Below, in pieces: positions 19,223-28,442 of a stretch of DNA of 64,000 nucleotides; position 1 is the first letter of the stretch; every line of letters starts with the position of its first letter. The DNA is taken from assembly GCA_963733905.1 (NCBI GenBank), contig CAVTEU010000018.1, forward strand, positions 248,001 to 312,000. The letters run 5' to 3'. A program made the position numbers and the translations under genes. The notes below the pieces were generated by a model that worked only from the letters and a program-made list of their open reading frames with translations, was not told the origin of the DNA and searched no databases. The DNA comes from DATADW01 sp963733905. Its GTDB lineage: Bacteria; Actinomycetota; Acidimicrobiia; Spongiisociales; DATADW01.

Positions 19223-19797
19223 GCGACTACGGGACATTCATCGAGCGTGATCCGCACCACGCCACCGTTCGGTTCGAACGGAGCGTCGACGCCGACATCG
19301 CCGAGACCTGGCGATGGCTCACCGAGGCGGACCGACTCGAGCGGTGGCTGGCGGCTACCAAGATCGACCTCCGGGTGGGGGGAACCGTGGAGCATCGTTT
19401 CGACGAGACCGATGACGGGCTTGTCCACGGGCGGATCCAGCGGCTCGAGGCGCCCCACCTCATCGAGTACGAGTGGCGCTTCCCCGGTGAGCCCGACAGC
19501 TTGGTGCGTTTCGAACTGCGGGCCGAAGGCGACCGCACCGTCCTGACCCTCACCCACCGCCTGCTCGGCGTCGGCCAGGCTCCCGGCTACGGCGCCGGAT
19601 GGCACGCCTATCTCGACCTGCTCGGGGCTGCGATCGAGGGGAGATCCTTGGATTGGGACGACCGGTTCGGCGAGCTCCTCGGCGGCTACCAGACGACGTT
19701 CAACTCACCGTCACCCGCCACAACCGCAACCGGGACCCCTGATACAGAGGGCGCCTCCTCGGGGGCGACGACCACAACCGGGCAGACCACCCCATAG
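19219..19797 (+). CDS. SRPBCC/AHSA1-domain protein
   Basis: START/SRPBCC-fold protein of the AHSA1 (activator of Hsp90 ATPase homologue 1-like) group, binding an unknown hydrophobic ligand. Typical segments are FERSVDADIAETWRWLTEADRLERWL and GWHAYLDLLGAAIEG. Translation is coupled to the ArsR gene (ATGA). The domain ends near residue 155 (GELLGGYQ), after which a Ser/Thr/Ala-rich tail overlaps the convergent AcnX gene by 112 bp. The tail may be spurious if a frameshift hides the true stop. Confidence 0.8.
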   Translation: MSDYGTFIERDPHHATVRFERSVDADIAETWRWLTEADRLERWLAATKIDLRVGGTVEHRFDETDDGLVHGRIQRLEAPHLIEYEWRFPGEPDSLVRFELRAEGDRTVLTLTHRLLGVGQAPGYGAGWHAYLDLLGAAIEGRSLDWDDRFGELLGGYQTTFNSPSPATTATGTPDTEGASSGATTTTGQTTP

Positions 19798-21401
19798 AGC
19801 TCGAAGGCGGCGATCGCCCCGACGGCGATGATGACGTCCCGCTCGGAGAGGACGATCGCCGCCGGACCGGTCCCAAGCCGAAGCGACTCGGCGAGGACGC
19901 TCGACGACGAGCTGGACCCTCGCCCGGCTGGCATGACCAACTACCCGGCCGGTGATGGACTCCCCCAACTGGGGGTGATGGGGATCGATGATCCGCCCCA
20001 CGGTGGGATCGATTCCACCCCAGAACGAGAGTGGCTGGTGGAGCGGCAGTGCCGGGCCGGCGGCCCTACCCGGGAACGAGGACGCGCACTGGCAGTCTCC
20101 TGTTGATCGATCAGGGCGAATTCCTCCCAACGGATCGGGCCACCACCGGGCCGGAGTGGAGACTCCCGACGAACCTCTCCCGCTATCGCCGAGGCGACGC
20201 AGTCGCGGCGCGAGCCGAACATCACCTCCACCCCGAGGTTGGCCGGGGCGTACCAGGCCCACTTGGCCGAGTCGGTCATCACCACCCTCGCCGCGGGGTC
20301 GAGGATCGGGGTGATGTAGGTGCAGGTGTCGCTGACCAACCGGACTCCGGCGGCCTCGAGGATCTCCACATCTGATCGGGCAGCTGAGATGTCTCCGCGA
20401 CCGGCGTTGACATAGGTGTCGACTCGCACCTTGCGGCCACCAAACATCCCGGCGAGCTCGGCGAGTTCGGCCCTCGAAGCGTGAGGTGTGCCCAGGCACA
20501 CCGCATCGAGCCGCCCCCCGCTCGTGGTTGAGAGCTCGGCGGCGGCGGCCGAGAGCAATGCTGGATCGACGAGCACCTCGGACTCGGGCTCGAGGTCCCC
20601 GAGGGCGTCTTCGAGGGTGGCCGCCTCGGGAGTCACCCCCACGGCGTGGAACATCGCCACCGAGCCCGCCGACGCCGCGGCGGCACCGAGCGCCTTCAAC
20701 CGGTCCTCGTCGGTGTCGGGGGGAAGACCGACCACCACCGGGACCCTCGACCCCGCCACCCGGCCGAGGAGGTGACCAAGTACCGGATAGAGGGCGTCAT
20801 CCGCCAACCAGTCGTCGGGGACGCCATCGAGGCGCACCACGAGACGGGCTCGCCGCCCGGCGTCGAGATGGAGCCCGGCGGCAGGGGCCCGACCGGTGAT
20901 TGCGGCGCATATGTCGATGAAGTCTCCGTAACGACCGGTACGCGCCCCGAGGACGCTGTTGGCGAAAACGATGGCGTTCGACTCGGCCCAGGCAACCTGG
21001 TCTCCGAACGATGGACGCTCGATCAACTGGTATGGGGAACAGGTCCAGGTAGGACGGCAGCCCATCTCGACGTAGGCATCCATGAGCCTGCGGCCCTGCG
21101 CAGCCAATTCCGGATCCCCCCGAAAGCGCTCGGGATGGAGCAGGTCGAGCGTTGACACGTTGAGGGTGGTGGGCACGGCCACCCTGGCACCGGATCCGAC
21201 GAGCCGTTGGGCGAAGTCGAGACCCGCCTGACCGTGGTAGAGGCACCCATCGACGTGCGCTCCGCTGATGTCGAGCAGTCGATCCGCACCAACTGCCTTG
21301 GCCGCCCCGACGACCAGTTCCATGGCGATTCGCGCCCCCTCACCGCGGTCACCGTCGAGCATGCCGAGGTCGCCATCGTCGAGGTGGAGATCGGGTCGCA
21401 C
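19686..21401 (-). CDS. AcnX-type dehydratase with fused swivel domain, two frameshifts
   Basis: Aconitase X superfamily protein with the large catalytic domain and the small swivelling domain on one chain. The N-terminus shows MLDGDRGEGARIAMEL and SGAHVDGCLYHGQAGLDF. A candidate Fe-S ligand region includes MGCRPTWTCSPYQL, and later SDTCTYITPIL. The swivel domain starts near VLVPGRAAGPALPL and has the Ser-rich motif MPAGRGSSSSSSVLAE. Frame changes near 20090 and 19940 separate the domains. Fused bacterial members include cis-3-hydroxy-L-proline dehydratases; the archaeal two-subunit relatives act on mevalonate phosphate. No proline-catabolism neighbour is seen, so the substrate stays open. Start GTG 21401 is inferred. 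Confidence 0.8.
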
Positions 21402-21490
21402 GCTGGGATTCTGGTCGGTCGGACCGTCCCGCCCGACGCCGCGGGTCGGCAAATTTTTCGGCCGCCGGGTCCGCATACCTCCAAATTTCG

Positions 21491-21672
21491 GTATTCTCTC
21501 CGTCACGCCGAGCCCGGTCGGGTGCGATCGGGGCGGGGGACCCAATTCATGGGGCGAATCCCGGGTACACCGGGTAGGGCGCCTTCCGGCCCGAGCCCGT
21601 CAGCTAACCCCGTAGGCAGCAGGAAGGAGGCCAGTTCGCTGGCTCTCCGCGGATCGCCGGTCTGGGACCGGC
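21491..21672 (+). ncRNA. c-di-AMP (ydaO/yuaA-type) riboswitch upstream of the cyclic-2,3-DPG genes
   Basis: Leader RNA with the ydaO-yuaA consensus blocks in order: GGGGGACCCAA (about 21535), GGGGCGAATCC (about 21551), GGTAGGG (about 21573), and CCCGTCAGCTAACCCCGTAGGC (about 21596-21617), followed by AGGAAGGAG. These match the B. subtilis ydaO aptamer blocks in sequence and spacing, from memory of that family. A -10-like TATTCT (21492-21497) lies at the 5' edge. Downstream are two hairpins, GCCAG-TTCG-CTGGC (21630-21643) and GCCGGTC-TGG-GACCGGC (21656-21672), then a GGGGGCGGAGGA ribosome site for the kinase gene. The hairpins may be the expression platform. Confidence 0.85.
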
Positions 21673-21693
21673 CGACATGAGGGGGCGGAGGAC

Positions 21694-22638
21694 ATGCCGC
21701 ACCGGAGAGCCGACATCAACGGGCAAGTGCGACGGCGCGTCTTGGTCGCCGATCGCGAGGGCGCCAACCTGCCCTACTCGAAAGGGTTGATGGCCGCTTC
21801 GATCATGGCCACGGGCATCCCGCCTGGCCGTGCCTTCGACCTCGCCGAGTTGATCGAGCACGACCTGCTCTACCTGGGACAGGACTCGGTGGATGCCGAC
21901 ACGCTCTCGGGTATCGCCGGCAATGTCTTGCTCCGACATGAGGGCGACCACATTGCGCGCCGTTATCTTGCATGGAGAGCGGCGAAGCGCTCCCCACGCC
22001 CCATCGTGGTCCTCATCGGCGGCGCCACAGGCGTGGGCAAGTCGACGGTCGCCACCAAGCTGGCGGCACGCTTGGGCATCACGAGGGTCATTCCCACCGA
22101 CACGGTACGCGAGGTGATGCGCACCTTCATGCCTGCCCTGCAGGCGCCGGAGCTGCACTCGTCGTCGTTCGAGGTGGGCGGGGGGTCGGACCAACTGATC
22201 GACGGCTTCCTCCGCCAGAGCCGATCGGTCGCGACCGGGATCGACGGTCTGGTGGGGAGGATGATCGCCGAGCACAAGGACTCCATCGTCGAGGGGATCC
22301 ACCTCGTGCCGGGGATGCTCGACGAGGAGATGCTCCATCGCTTCCGCCTCGAAGCGGCGGTGGTGAAGGTCCTGCTCACCCTGAGCGATGCCTCGGTGCA
22401 CAGGGCCCACTTCATCGGTCGCCTGGAGAGCGAGCATGGCCGCCGCCCGGAGCGCTACCTGCGAAATCTCGGTGAGATCCGGAGGATCCAGGCCCACCTG
22501 GAGGATTTGGCCTGGCCGCACGGGTTCTCACTCGTGGACGCAGCCGACCTCGACGAGGCGATCCAACAGGTACTCGATCTGGTGGTGGCAGAGGTCACCA
22601 GCATCACCGGGGAGAACCAGGTGGTCGTCGCCGGGTGA
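21694..22638 (+). CDS. 2-phosphoglycerate kinase (with ATP-cone-like N-terminus)
   Basis: Predicted to phosphorylate 2-phosphoglycerate to 2,3-diphosphoglycerate, the first step to cyclic 2,3-diphosphoglycerate (cDPG). The N-terminal ~100 residues resemble an ATP-cone domain (VADREGANLPYSKGLMAASI). A P-loop VLIGGATGVGKSTVATKLA starts near residue 106, followed by IPTDTVREVMRTF and GIHLVPGM, as in archaeal 2PGK. The full 314 residues are in one frame with a strong ribosome site. The gene lies 60-80 bp after a c-di-AMP aptamer and overlaps the synthetase gene by GTGA. The pair is the evidence for cDPG rather than for a kinase of other function. Confidence 0.82.
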   Translation: MPHRRADINGQVRRRVLVADREGANLPYSKGLMAASIMATGIPPGRAFDLAELIEHDLLYLGQDSVDADTLSGIAGNVLLRHEGDHIARRYLAWRAAKRSPRPIVVLIGGATGVGKSTVATKLAARLGITRVIPTDTVREVMRTFMPALQAPELHSSSFEVGGGSDQLIDGFLRQSRSVATGIDGLVGRMIAEHKDSIVEGIHLVPGMLDEEMLHRFRLEAAVVKVLLTLSDASVHRAHFIGRLESEHGRRPERYLRNLGEIRRIQAHLEDLAWPHGFSLVDAADLDEAIQQVLDLVVAEVTSITGENQVVVAG

Positions 22639-23944
22639 CGCCCGCCCGGGCCCTGATCCTCATCGACGGAGAGCACCATCCATCTGTGGTGCTCGACGGC
22701 CTGGCCGAGTTGGAGCGACGAGGCATGGTGCCGGTGGCCGCGTTGTTCCTGGGTGGATCTGAGAAGACGGCAGGCCCCCCCGACCTTGCTCATCCCGGTC
22801 CACACCGGCGACCCGATGCAGACCCTCGATGACCTGATCGCGCACTACCGACCCGAGATCGTCTTCGACATGAGCGACGAACCGGTGCTCGATCACCGGG
22901 CCCGCTTCGCCCTGCTCGGGGTGGCGCTCGCCGCCGGTGTCGCCTACGCCGGTGGGGGCTTCCGGTTCGACCCTCCCGCCCATGCCCCGGCTGACGGCAA
23001 CACCGTCGGTGGCGGTGGTGGGCACCGGGAAGCGAACGGGCAAGACGGCGGTGTCGATCGCCCTGGCGCGCCACTGGTCGGGCACGGGCAGAAAACCGGT
23101 TGTGGTCACGATGGGACGCGGCGGACCAGCGGCGCCCATAGTCCTCGACCCCACAGATCTCGGTGATGGCGTCGAAGCGCTCCGCTCATTGGCGAGCCGC
23201 GGGCTCCACGCCGCTTCTGACTATGTCGAGGACGCCATTTTCGCCGGGGTCCCCACCGTCGGGACGAGGCGTATCGGCGCCGGCCCTGCCGGGGTCACCG
23301 TCGCCGACACGTTCGCCGCAGGGGTGGCCGCGGCGGACCTCCTCGACCCCGGGCTGCTCATCTTCGAGGGAAGCGGGACCGCCCTCCCCCCGGCACACTC
23401 GGATGCGAGCGTCCTGGTGATGCGGTCCCGGCTCGATCCCGAGTACATCACCGGCTACCTGGGGCCCTTTCGGTTGGCGCTGGCCGACGCCGTGGTCGTG
23501 GTGAACGACGGCGGCCAGGCCGCAGCGACCGTCCGCCGGGTATCGCCGGGAGCGGCGATCTTCGAGGGTCGCTACCGGGTCGAACCGACGGTGCCGGTGG
23601 AAGGCCGACGGCTGATCGTGGCCACCACCGCCCCAGAAGCCGCCGGAGAAGAGTTGGCCGCCCAGTTGCGCGGCCTCGGCGCGGCGGCGGTCTCCGTGGT
23701 CCACACCCTCTCCAGGCGCGACCGCCTTCTTGCCGACCTCGAAGCCACTCCCCCATGCGATCTGGTGCTCACCGAGGTGAAGGCGGCCGCAGCCGATGTG
23801 GTGCTCCCCTGGGCGGATCGCGGCGGGATCGAGGTCGGGCTGCTGCACAACGTCGTCGAGATCGACGGCGGCATGGAGCCTCTGGCCGGGGTATTGGAGC
23901 AGCGGCTGGCCTCGCCTCGGGAGCCTCAGCCGAGCACGCGGTAG
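22635..23944 (+). CDS. Cyclic 2,3-diphosphoglycerate synthetase, two frameshifts
   Basis: Predicted to close 2,3-diphosphoglycerate into cDPG with ATP. The N-terminal part reads RALILIDGEHHPSVVLDGLAELERRG and ALFLGGSEK. After a slip near 22775 comes TLDDLIAHYRPEIVFDMSDEPV. After another near 22985 comes the nucleotide site VAVVGTGKRTGKTAVSIALA with VVVTMGRGGP. About 435 residues when joined, close to the archaeal enzyme. GTG 22635 overlaps the kinase stop. The stop TAG 23942-23944 overlaps the convergent ABM-like gene by 19 bp. cDPG is known as a thermoprotective and osmotic solute in methanogens; its presence in this organism is inferred from the genes only. Confidence 0.82.
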
Positions 23945-24232
23945 ATCTTGCGGATCGGCTCGCGGCGGAGCAAGCCCCGCACGCGTTCCTGGCTATCGAC
24001 GAGTTCCGGGGAGTCGAGAGCGGCCTCCATGGCCTCCACCGATGTCCAGCGGGTGACCACCCCACCCTCGACCAGTCCGCTCACCCCGGCCTCCTCTGCG
24101 ATCACCAGGTCGATCCCGAGGCAGTCGGGGTGATCGCGAAAGGCGGGGACGACGTCCGCCTCGAAGAGGCTGATCGACCTCCTCGACATCGTCGGGGGAG
24201 ACCGCCGAGAGGAAGAAGCGGATGTAGCTCAC
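23926..24232 (-). CDS. Small dimeric alpha/beta-barrel (ABM-like) protein, one frameshift
   Basis: About 100 residues of the ferredoxin-like antibiotic-biosynthesis-monooxygenase/stress-responsive barrel type. It begins SYIRFFLSAVSPDDVEE and, after a slip near 24175, continues FEADVVPAFRDHPDCLGIDL and GGVVTRWTSVEAMEAALDSPE. Start GTG 24232 overlaps the phosphoesterase stop by GTGA, so the two are coupled. The last 19 bp overlap the convergent synthetase gene. Function not predictable beyond the fold. Confidence 0.6.
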
Positions 24233-25053
24233 CAGCCCCAACTGGACTTGGAGAACATGCCTGCCAACTCGGGATTGCGGTCGAGTACCCGTGTGTTTCG
24301 GTCGTACCTGGCGGCGAGCTTCTCGCCGCTGCCCGGGTACATCAGCGTCACCGAGATGGCCTCGGAGTCAACGGTGACGACGTTGTACGACGGTCTGGTG
24401 TAACCGCGGAGCCGGAAGGACGAGACCGTCCCGCTGTTGACCACCATGATCCCGTCGACCACCCAGATGTGGGGCACGTGCTTGTGGCCACACAGGACCA
24501 GATCCACCTCGCTCTCCTCGAGCACCGCCAGCACATCGCCGGCATCCCACACGGTGTTGCGCTCCCGCCCCGTCCCCGGGACCGGCACCAGGTGGTGATG
24601 GAGGGCGAATATGCGCAGGTCCGAAGGCGTGGCGAACTGCTCGCGGATCCAGGGGTAGCGGACCCTCCCCACCTCTCCCTCGGCGAGGTCGGGCTTGGAG
24701 CTGTCCACGGCAACCAGCGTCACCCGCTCCGGCTCGATACCCCTGGCCAGGTCGACGACCACGTCGTTTCCGGCGTCGCCCTTGCCGAAGTGGTCCTCGA
24801 AATGGACATAGCCGACGTTCTTGGCGTCGTGGTTGCCGGGGACGACCACGGTGAGCAGTTCGTCGACCAGGGGACGGAGCGCGTCACGAGCCATCTGGAA
24901 CTCGTTGGCATAGCCCTCCTGGGTGAGGTCGCCGGCGACGACGACCATGTCGGGTTGGAGGGCGAGGATCTCCTCGACGGCGTGACGGAGCAGGTCGGGG
25001 TCGAAATACTGGGAGCCGCAGTGGATGTCGGACAACTGGGCGATGGTGAGCAC
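24229..25053 (-). CDS. Calcineurin-like metallophosphoesterase (CpdA-like class III phosphodiesterase)
   Basis: 275-residue metallophosphoesterase with all metal motifs: LSDIHCGSQYFD (D-x-H), VVAGDLTQEG (GD), VVPGNHDAKN (GNHD), FALHHHLVP (H), and LCGHKHVPH (GHxH). It is close in layout to bacterial cyclic-nucleotide phosphodiesterases, but cAMP hydrolysis is only one possibility. A predicted class III cyclase with a FTD and TGDG metal pair is encoded elsewhere in the window, so a cNMP link is conceivable but unproven. Start GTG 25053. One intact frame. Confidence 0.85.
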   Translation of the reverse strand: MLTIAQLSDIHCGSQYFDPDLLRHAVEEILALQPDMVVVAGDLTQEGYANEFQMARDALRPLVDELLTVVVPGNHDAKNVGYVHFEDHFGKGDAGNDVVVDLARGIEPERVTLVAVDSSKPDLAEGEVGRVRYPWIREQFATPSDLRIFALHHHLVPVPGTGRERNTVWDAGDVLAVLEESEVDLVLCGHKHVPHIWVVDGIMVVNSGTVSSFRLRGYTRPSYNVVTVDSEAISVTLMYPGSGEKLAARYDRNTRVLDRNPELAGMFSKSSWGW

Positions 25054-25127
25054 GGCGGTGACCGATCCTAACCCCGGTCACCGCTCGGAGAGTGGTACTC
25101 GCCCAGCGGACGCCGGCGGCAGTCCGG

Positions 25128-25133
25128 TAGGAT
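25128..25133 (+). promoter_or_regulatory. -10-like TAGGAT upstream of the M28 peptidase gene
   Basis: TAGGAT (TAnnnT form) lies 35 bp before ATG 25169, leaving a short leader that contains a GAGGGGG ribosome site 6 nt before the start. No clear -35 box. Prediction only. Confidence 0.45.
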
Positions 25134-25168
25134 CGAAACAGCCAGTGACCCGACCCTGAGGGGGCATC

Positions 25169-26637
25169 ATGCGATCCAAGGCCGTTGCAGCTCTGACCGT
25201 GGTCCTCTTCTTGTTGACTGCGGTTCCGGCCTCGGCGCAGGTGACACCGGCGGTGTGCGAACGCAGACCGAACAACACGACAGAGAGGCTCCTCGAGTGT
25301 GTGACGGTCGAGGGAGTGCGGGAACACCAGGCCGCCTTCCAGGAGATCGCAGACGCCAACGGCGGCACCCGGGTCGCCGGATTCGACGGCTACGACGAGT
25401 CGGCCGACTACGTCGCCACCCGCATGCGGCGCGCCGGCTACCGGGTCACCATCCAGGAGTTCGAGTTCGTCGCCTTCATACCCCTGGGCCCCTCCACCCT
25501 CGAACAGACGTCGCCGGAGCAGGTCACTTACGTCGAGGGAGTGGATTACCAACTGGCACAACAGACCGAGCCGGGCGACGTGGCCGGACCCGTGACTGCG
25601 GTCGACCTCCAACTCGGGCTTGGGAACACGACGACGAGCGGTTGCGAGACCGAGGACTTCGCCGACTTCCCCGCCGGGAACATCGCCCTGATCCAGCGGG
25701 GAACCTGCACCTTCCAGCTCAAGGCGGAGAACGCCGCCGCAGCGGGCGCAGTCGGTGTGATCATCTTCAACCAGGGCAACACCGAGGACCGCACGGGTCT
25801 GTTCGGCGGCAACCTGACCGACGCCTACTCCGGCGGGATCCCGGTGATGCTCATCCCGTACGCACTGGGCGTGGAGTTGTCGGAAACCACCGGGCTCGAG
25901 ATGCACATGGTCGCCGACGTGTACCGGGCCCCGGAGACGACATCGAACGTCTTCGCCGAGTCGCGGCGGTGGCAACGCGGAGAACGTGGTCATGGTGGGC
26001 GCGCACCTCGACTCGGTCCCGGCCGGGCCCGGGATCAACGACAACGGGAGCGGGTCGGCGGTGCTGCTCGAGGTGGCGGAGCAGATGCGCCGGATACAAT
26101 CCCCGAAACAAAGTGCGCTTCGCCTGGTGGAGCGCAGAGGAGTCAAACCTCCTCGGGTCGAACTATTACGTCGCAAACCTGGCTCCGGCCAGCTCGATCG
26201 GATCGCCCTCTACCTGAACTTCGACATGGTCGGGATCTCCCAACTACGTCCGGTTCATCTACGACGGCGACGGCTCCGCCTTCGGGCTTGCCGGGCCACC
26301 GGGGTCGGAGGCGATCGAGGCCTTCTTCGAGGACTTCTACGCCGACCGGGGGCTCGCCTCGGAACCGTCCGAGATCAGCTTCCGCTCCGACTACGCCGCC
26401 TTCTTCAATGCTGGAGTCCCCTTTGGTGGGCTGTTCACCGGAGCCGAGGGCATCAAGACGGCGGAGCAAGCGGCGGTCTACGGCGGTCAGGTCGGTGAGC
26501 AATACGACCCCTGCTACCACGAGGCGTGCGACACCTTCGACAACGTGTCACTCGAAGTGCTCGACCTCAACGCCGACGCCACCGCGGCAGCCGTTCTCGC
26601 CTACGCCCGGAGCACCACCCCAGTGAACGGGGGGTAG
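25169..26637 (+). CDS. Secreted M28-family aminopeptidase with PA domain, about four frameshifts
   Basis: Exported zinc aminopeptidase. The signal peptide is MRSKAVAALTVVLFLLTAVP with the cleavage-like ASA-QV. A PA (protease-associated) domain is inserted around GNIALIQRGTCTFQLKAENA. Zinc and catalytic motifs appear across frames: VGAHLDSVPAGPGINDNGSG (His, Asp), WWSAEESNLLGS (Glu pair), NFDMVG (Asp), and CYHEACDT (His). Frame changes lie near 25965, 26100, 26205 and 26240. The true ending ARSTTPVNGG stops at TAG 26635-26637. The layout matches the Streptomyces griseus aminopeptidase type. Likely role: extracellular peptide degradation. Confidence 0.85.
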
Positions 26638-26645
26638 AGGTTGCA

Positions 26646-26682
26646 CTCCCCCCGCCGGGGGGAGCCCGACGCCCGAGGCGTC
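26646..26682 (+). terminator. Two adjacent hairpins after the M28 gene
   Basis: CTCCCCCC-GCC-GGGGGGAG (26646-26664) and GACGCC-CGA-GGCGTC (26668-26682), both perfect, begin 9 bp after the peptidase stop. They are the likely end of that transcript. A copy of the dispersed 72-bp repeat follows at 26712. Confidence 0.6.
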
Positions 26683-26711
26683 GAGGGAGGGGGCTGGTCA
26701 TACTAGAGCGA

Positions 26712-26783
26712 CCGTTGGGAGTTCGGTAGCCCCCCTACCCGCTGCTCCGCAGCGGGGCCCTTCCCCCCTGCGGGGGGACGGAA
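26712..26783 (+). repeat. Dispersed 72-bp GC-rich repeat, copy 1 (forward)
   Basis: Starts CCGTTGGGAGTTCGGTAGCC and ends CGGGGGGACGGAA, with internal palindromes around GCTGCTCCGCAGC and CCCCCC-TGC-GGGGGG. It matches copy 2 (30392-30463, opposite strand, same 72-bp length) with only a few differences. A degenerate heptamer stretch (CCGCCGTCTCTGCC) follows directly. Lies between convergent M28 and molybdo-enzyme genes. Confidence 0.85.
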
Positions 26784-26806
26784 CGAATTCCGCCGTCTCT
26801 GCCTTC

Positions 26807-28368
26807 TCACTCCACGTCCGAACACGATCGAGTGGTATCCGGTCGCTCCGTCGGGGGCTGGGGGTGCAACTTCATCGGTTTGGGTGTCACCGTTGCCGTC
26901 GGTGGCCCGAACCATGATCGAGTGCGTCCCTGAGGTTGCTTCCCATGGCATCCGCCACTGCCGCCATGTCGTGTCGACCAGCTCGGCGGCGAGCTCGGCG
27001 GGCTGCCATTGCCCGCCGTCAACCCTCACCTCGACACCGCTGATCCCGCGGGTCGGCGCCCAGGCGACACCGGCGATCGCCCTCTGGCCGGGACGGATGG
27101 TGGCGCCGTCCACCGGGACGTCGATGCGCGACTGGGTCTTGATCGGGGCCTCCTTGGACCATCCCCGCGGTACCCAGTAGGCATCAAAGGCGTCCCAGGA
27201 GGTGAGCTCGACCTCGGTCAGCCACTTGGTGGCCGACACGTACCCGTACAGCCCGGCGACGATCAACCGGGCGGGGAACCCGTGCTCGAAGGGGAGCGGC
27301 TCGTCGTTCATCCCCACCGCCACCAATGCGTCCCGCCCGTCGAGCGCCGCCTCGGTGGGGAAGCCGACGGTGAAGCCGTCGGCGGAACGACCCACGATCT
27401 GGGTGGCCCCCGGCTGCAGCTCAGCGCGTTCGAGCAGCACCGGGAGCGGGACGCCCAGCCACTTCGCCGTTCCGATCAGGTTGCCGCCGACCTCGTTGCT
27501 GACGCAGGCGATGGTGATGTGCCGCTCCACCATGGGCATCTCGATCAATTCGGAGAAGTCGATCTCGAAGGGGCGATTCACCATCCCGGTGAACCCGAGC
27601 CGCCAGGTACGTCAGATCCACTCTCGGCACGGTGAGCGCGGTGTCGATCCGGTAGAAGTCGGGATTGGGTGTGACCAATGGAGAGAGTCCCTGGACCTGG
27701 AACGACGCCTGGGCCGGGGGCGGGGCGACTGTCTCGGTCGCCGCAGGCAGGACCACATCCTCCCTGCCGGCGAGCATTCGCCGGGCCCGGTCGGCAAGGA
27801 GGCGCCCGCCGGCAGCAGCCAGCGCAGCCAGCGCCACCACCGAGCCGGCGGCGAGTATGAATGCCCGCCTTCCACTATCCGCGCCCGGGGCGGCGGTCGC
27901 GGTGGCCAGCCGCAACAGACCGGCGAGGACGGTCGTGCCCACCAGAGCGGCGACGATCGCCGTGATCCAGACGCCAAACAAAGGGGCGTCCGGTAGCCGC
28001 ATCGCAGCCAGCGCCCCTGCCACCCCGAAAACGGCGAAGGCGATGATCCCCCATCCCATCCAGCGAGCGGCCAGCAACCCCACCACCGCACCGATGCCGG
28101 CGATGACGAGTACCGACCCCACGAGGAGGGCCGTCTTGTCGTTGGTGCCGAAGATGGCGATGGCGGCGTCCTTCACCCCGGGCGGCACCGTGTCGATCAC
28201 GAACGTCCCAACGGCATCGAGCAGCGATGGGACCTCGGTGAGCATCCCTGCCACCAATTCGGCGGCGCCCAGAGCGGCCAACGCCGCCACCACGCCGGAG
28301 ATGGCTTGGCGTCCGCGGTTCGACGTCACCGGCAGAGGTGGGGCGACAGGTGTTTCGGTCGTGGCCAT
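26807..28368 (-). CDS. Membrane-anchored molybdopterin-dependent oxidoreductase (sulfite-oxidase/YedY type), two frameshifts
   Basis: The N-terminal ~190 residues form about five membrane helices (for example TALLVGSVLVIAGIGAVVGL). An extracytoplasmic linker and then the molybdopterin domain follow. The presumed Mo-ligand Cys is in HITIACVSNEVGGNLIGTA, and the C-terminal dimerisation-like domain has GVEVRVDGGQWQPAELA. The frame slips near 27600. A second slip near 26817 gives the natural ending YHSIVFDVE at 26807; without it the frame runs through the 72-bp repeat. Physiological substrate unknown (sulfite, sulfoxide or other). Start ATG 28368. Confidence 0.82.
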
Positions 28369-28442
28369 GGCAATACAAATCTACGGCCGGAACGGGCCCT
28401 ACCGGGACCGCCTCAGCCCGAGTTTCGCCACGGTTCACACAG

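Noticed and set aside
24229..24241. TTG 24241 as start of the small ABM-like gene
   Set aside because: GTG 24232 gives the GTGA overlap typical of this genome and leaves the domain complete.
26637..26806. Insertion sequence remnant around the GC-rich palindromes
   Set aside because: No transposase fragment or target duplication was seen. It is treated as a small dispersed repeat.
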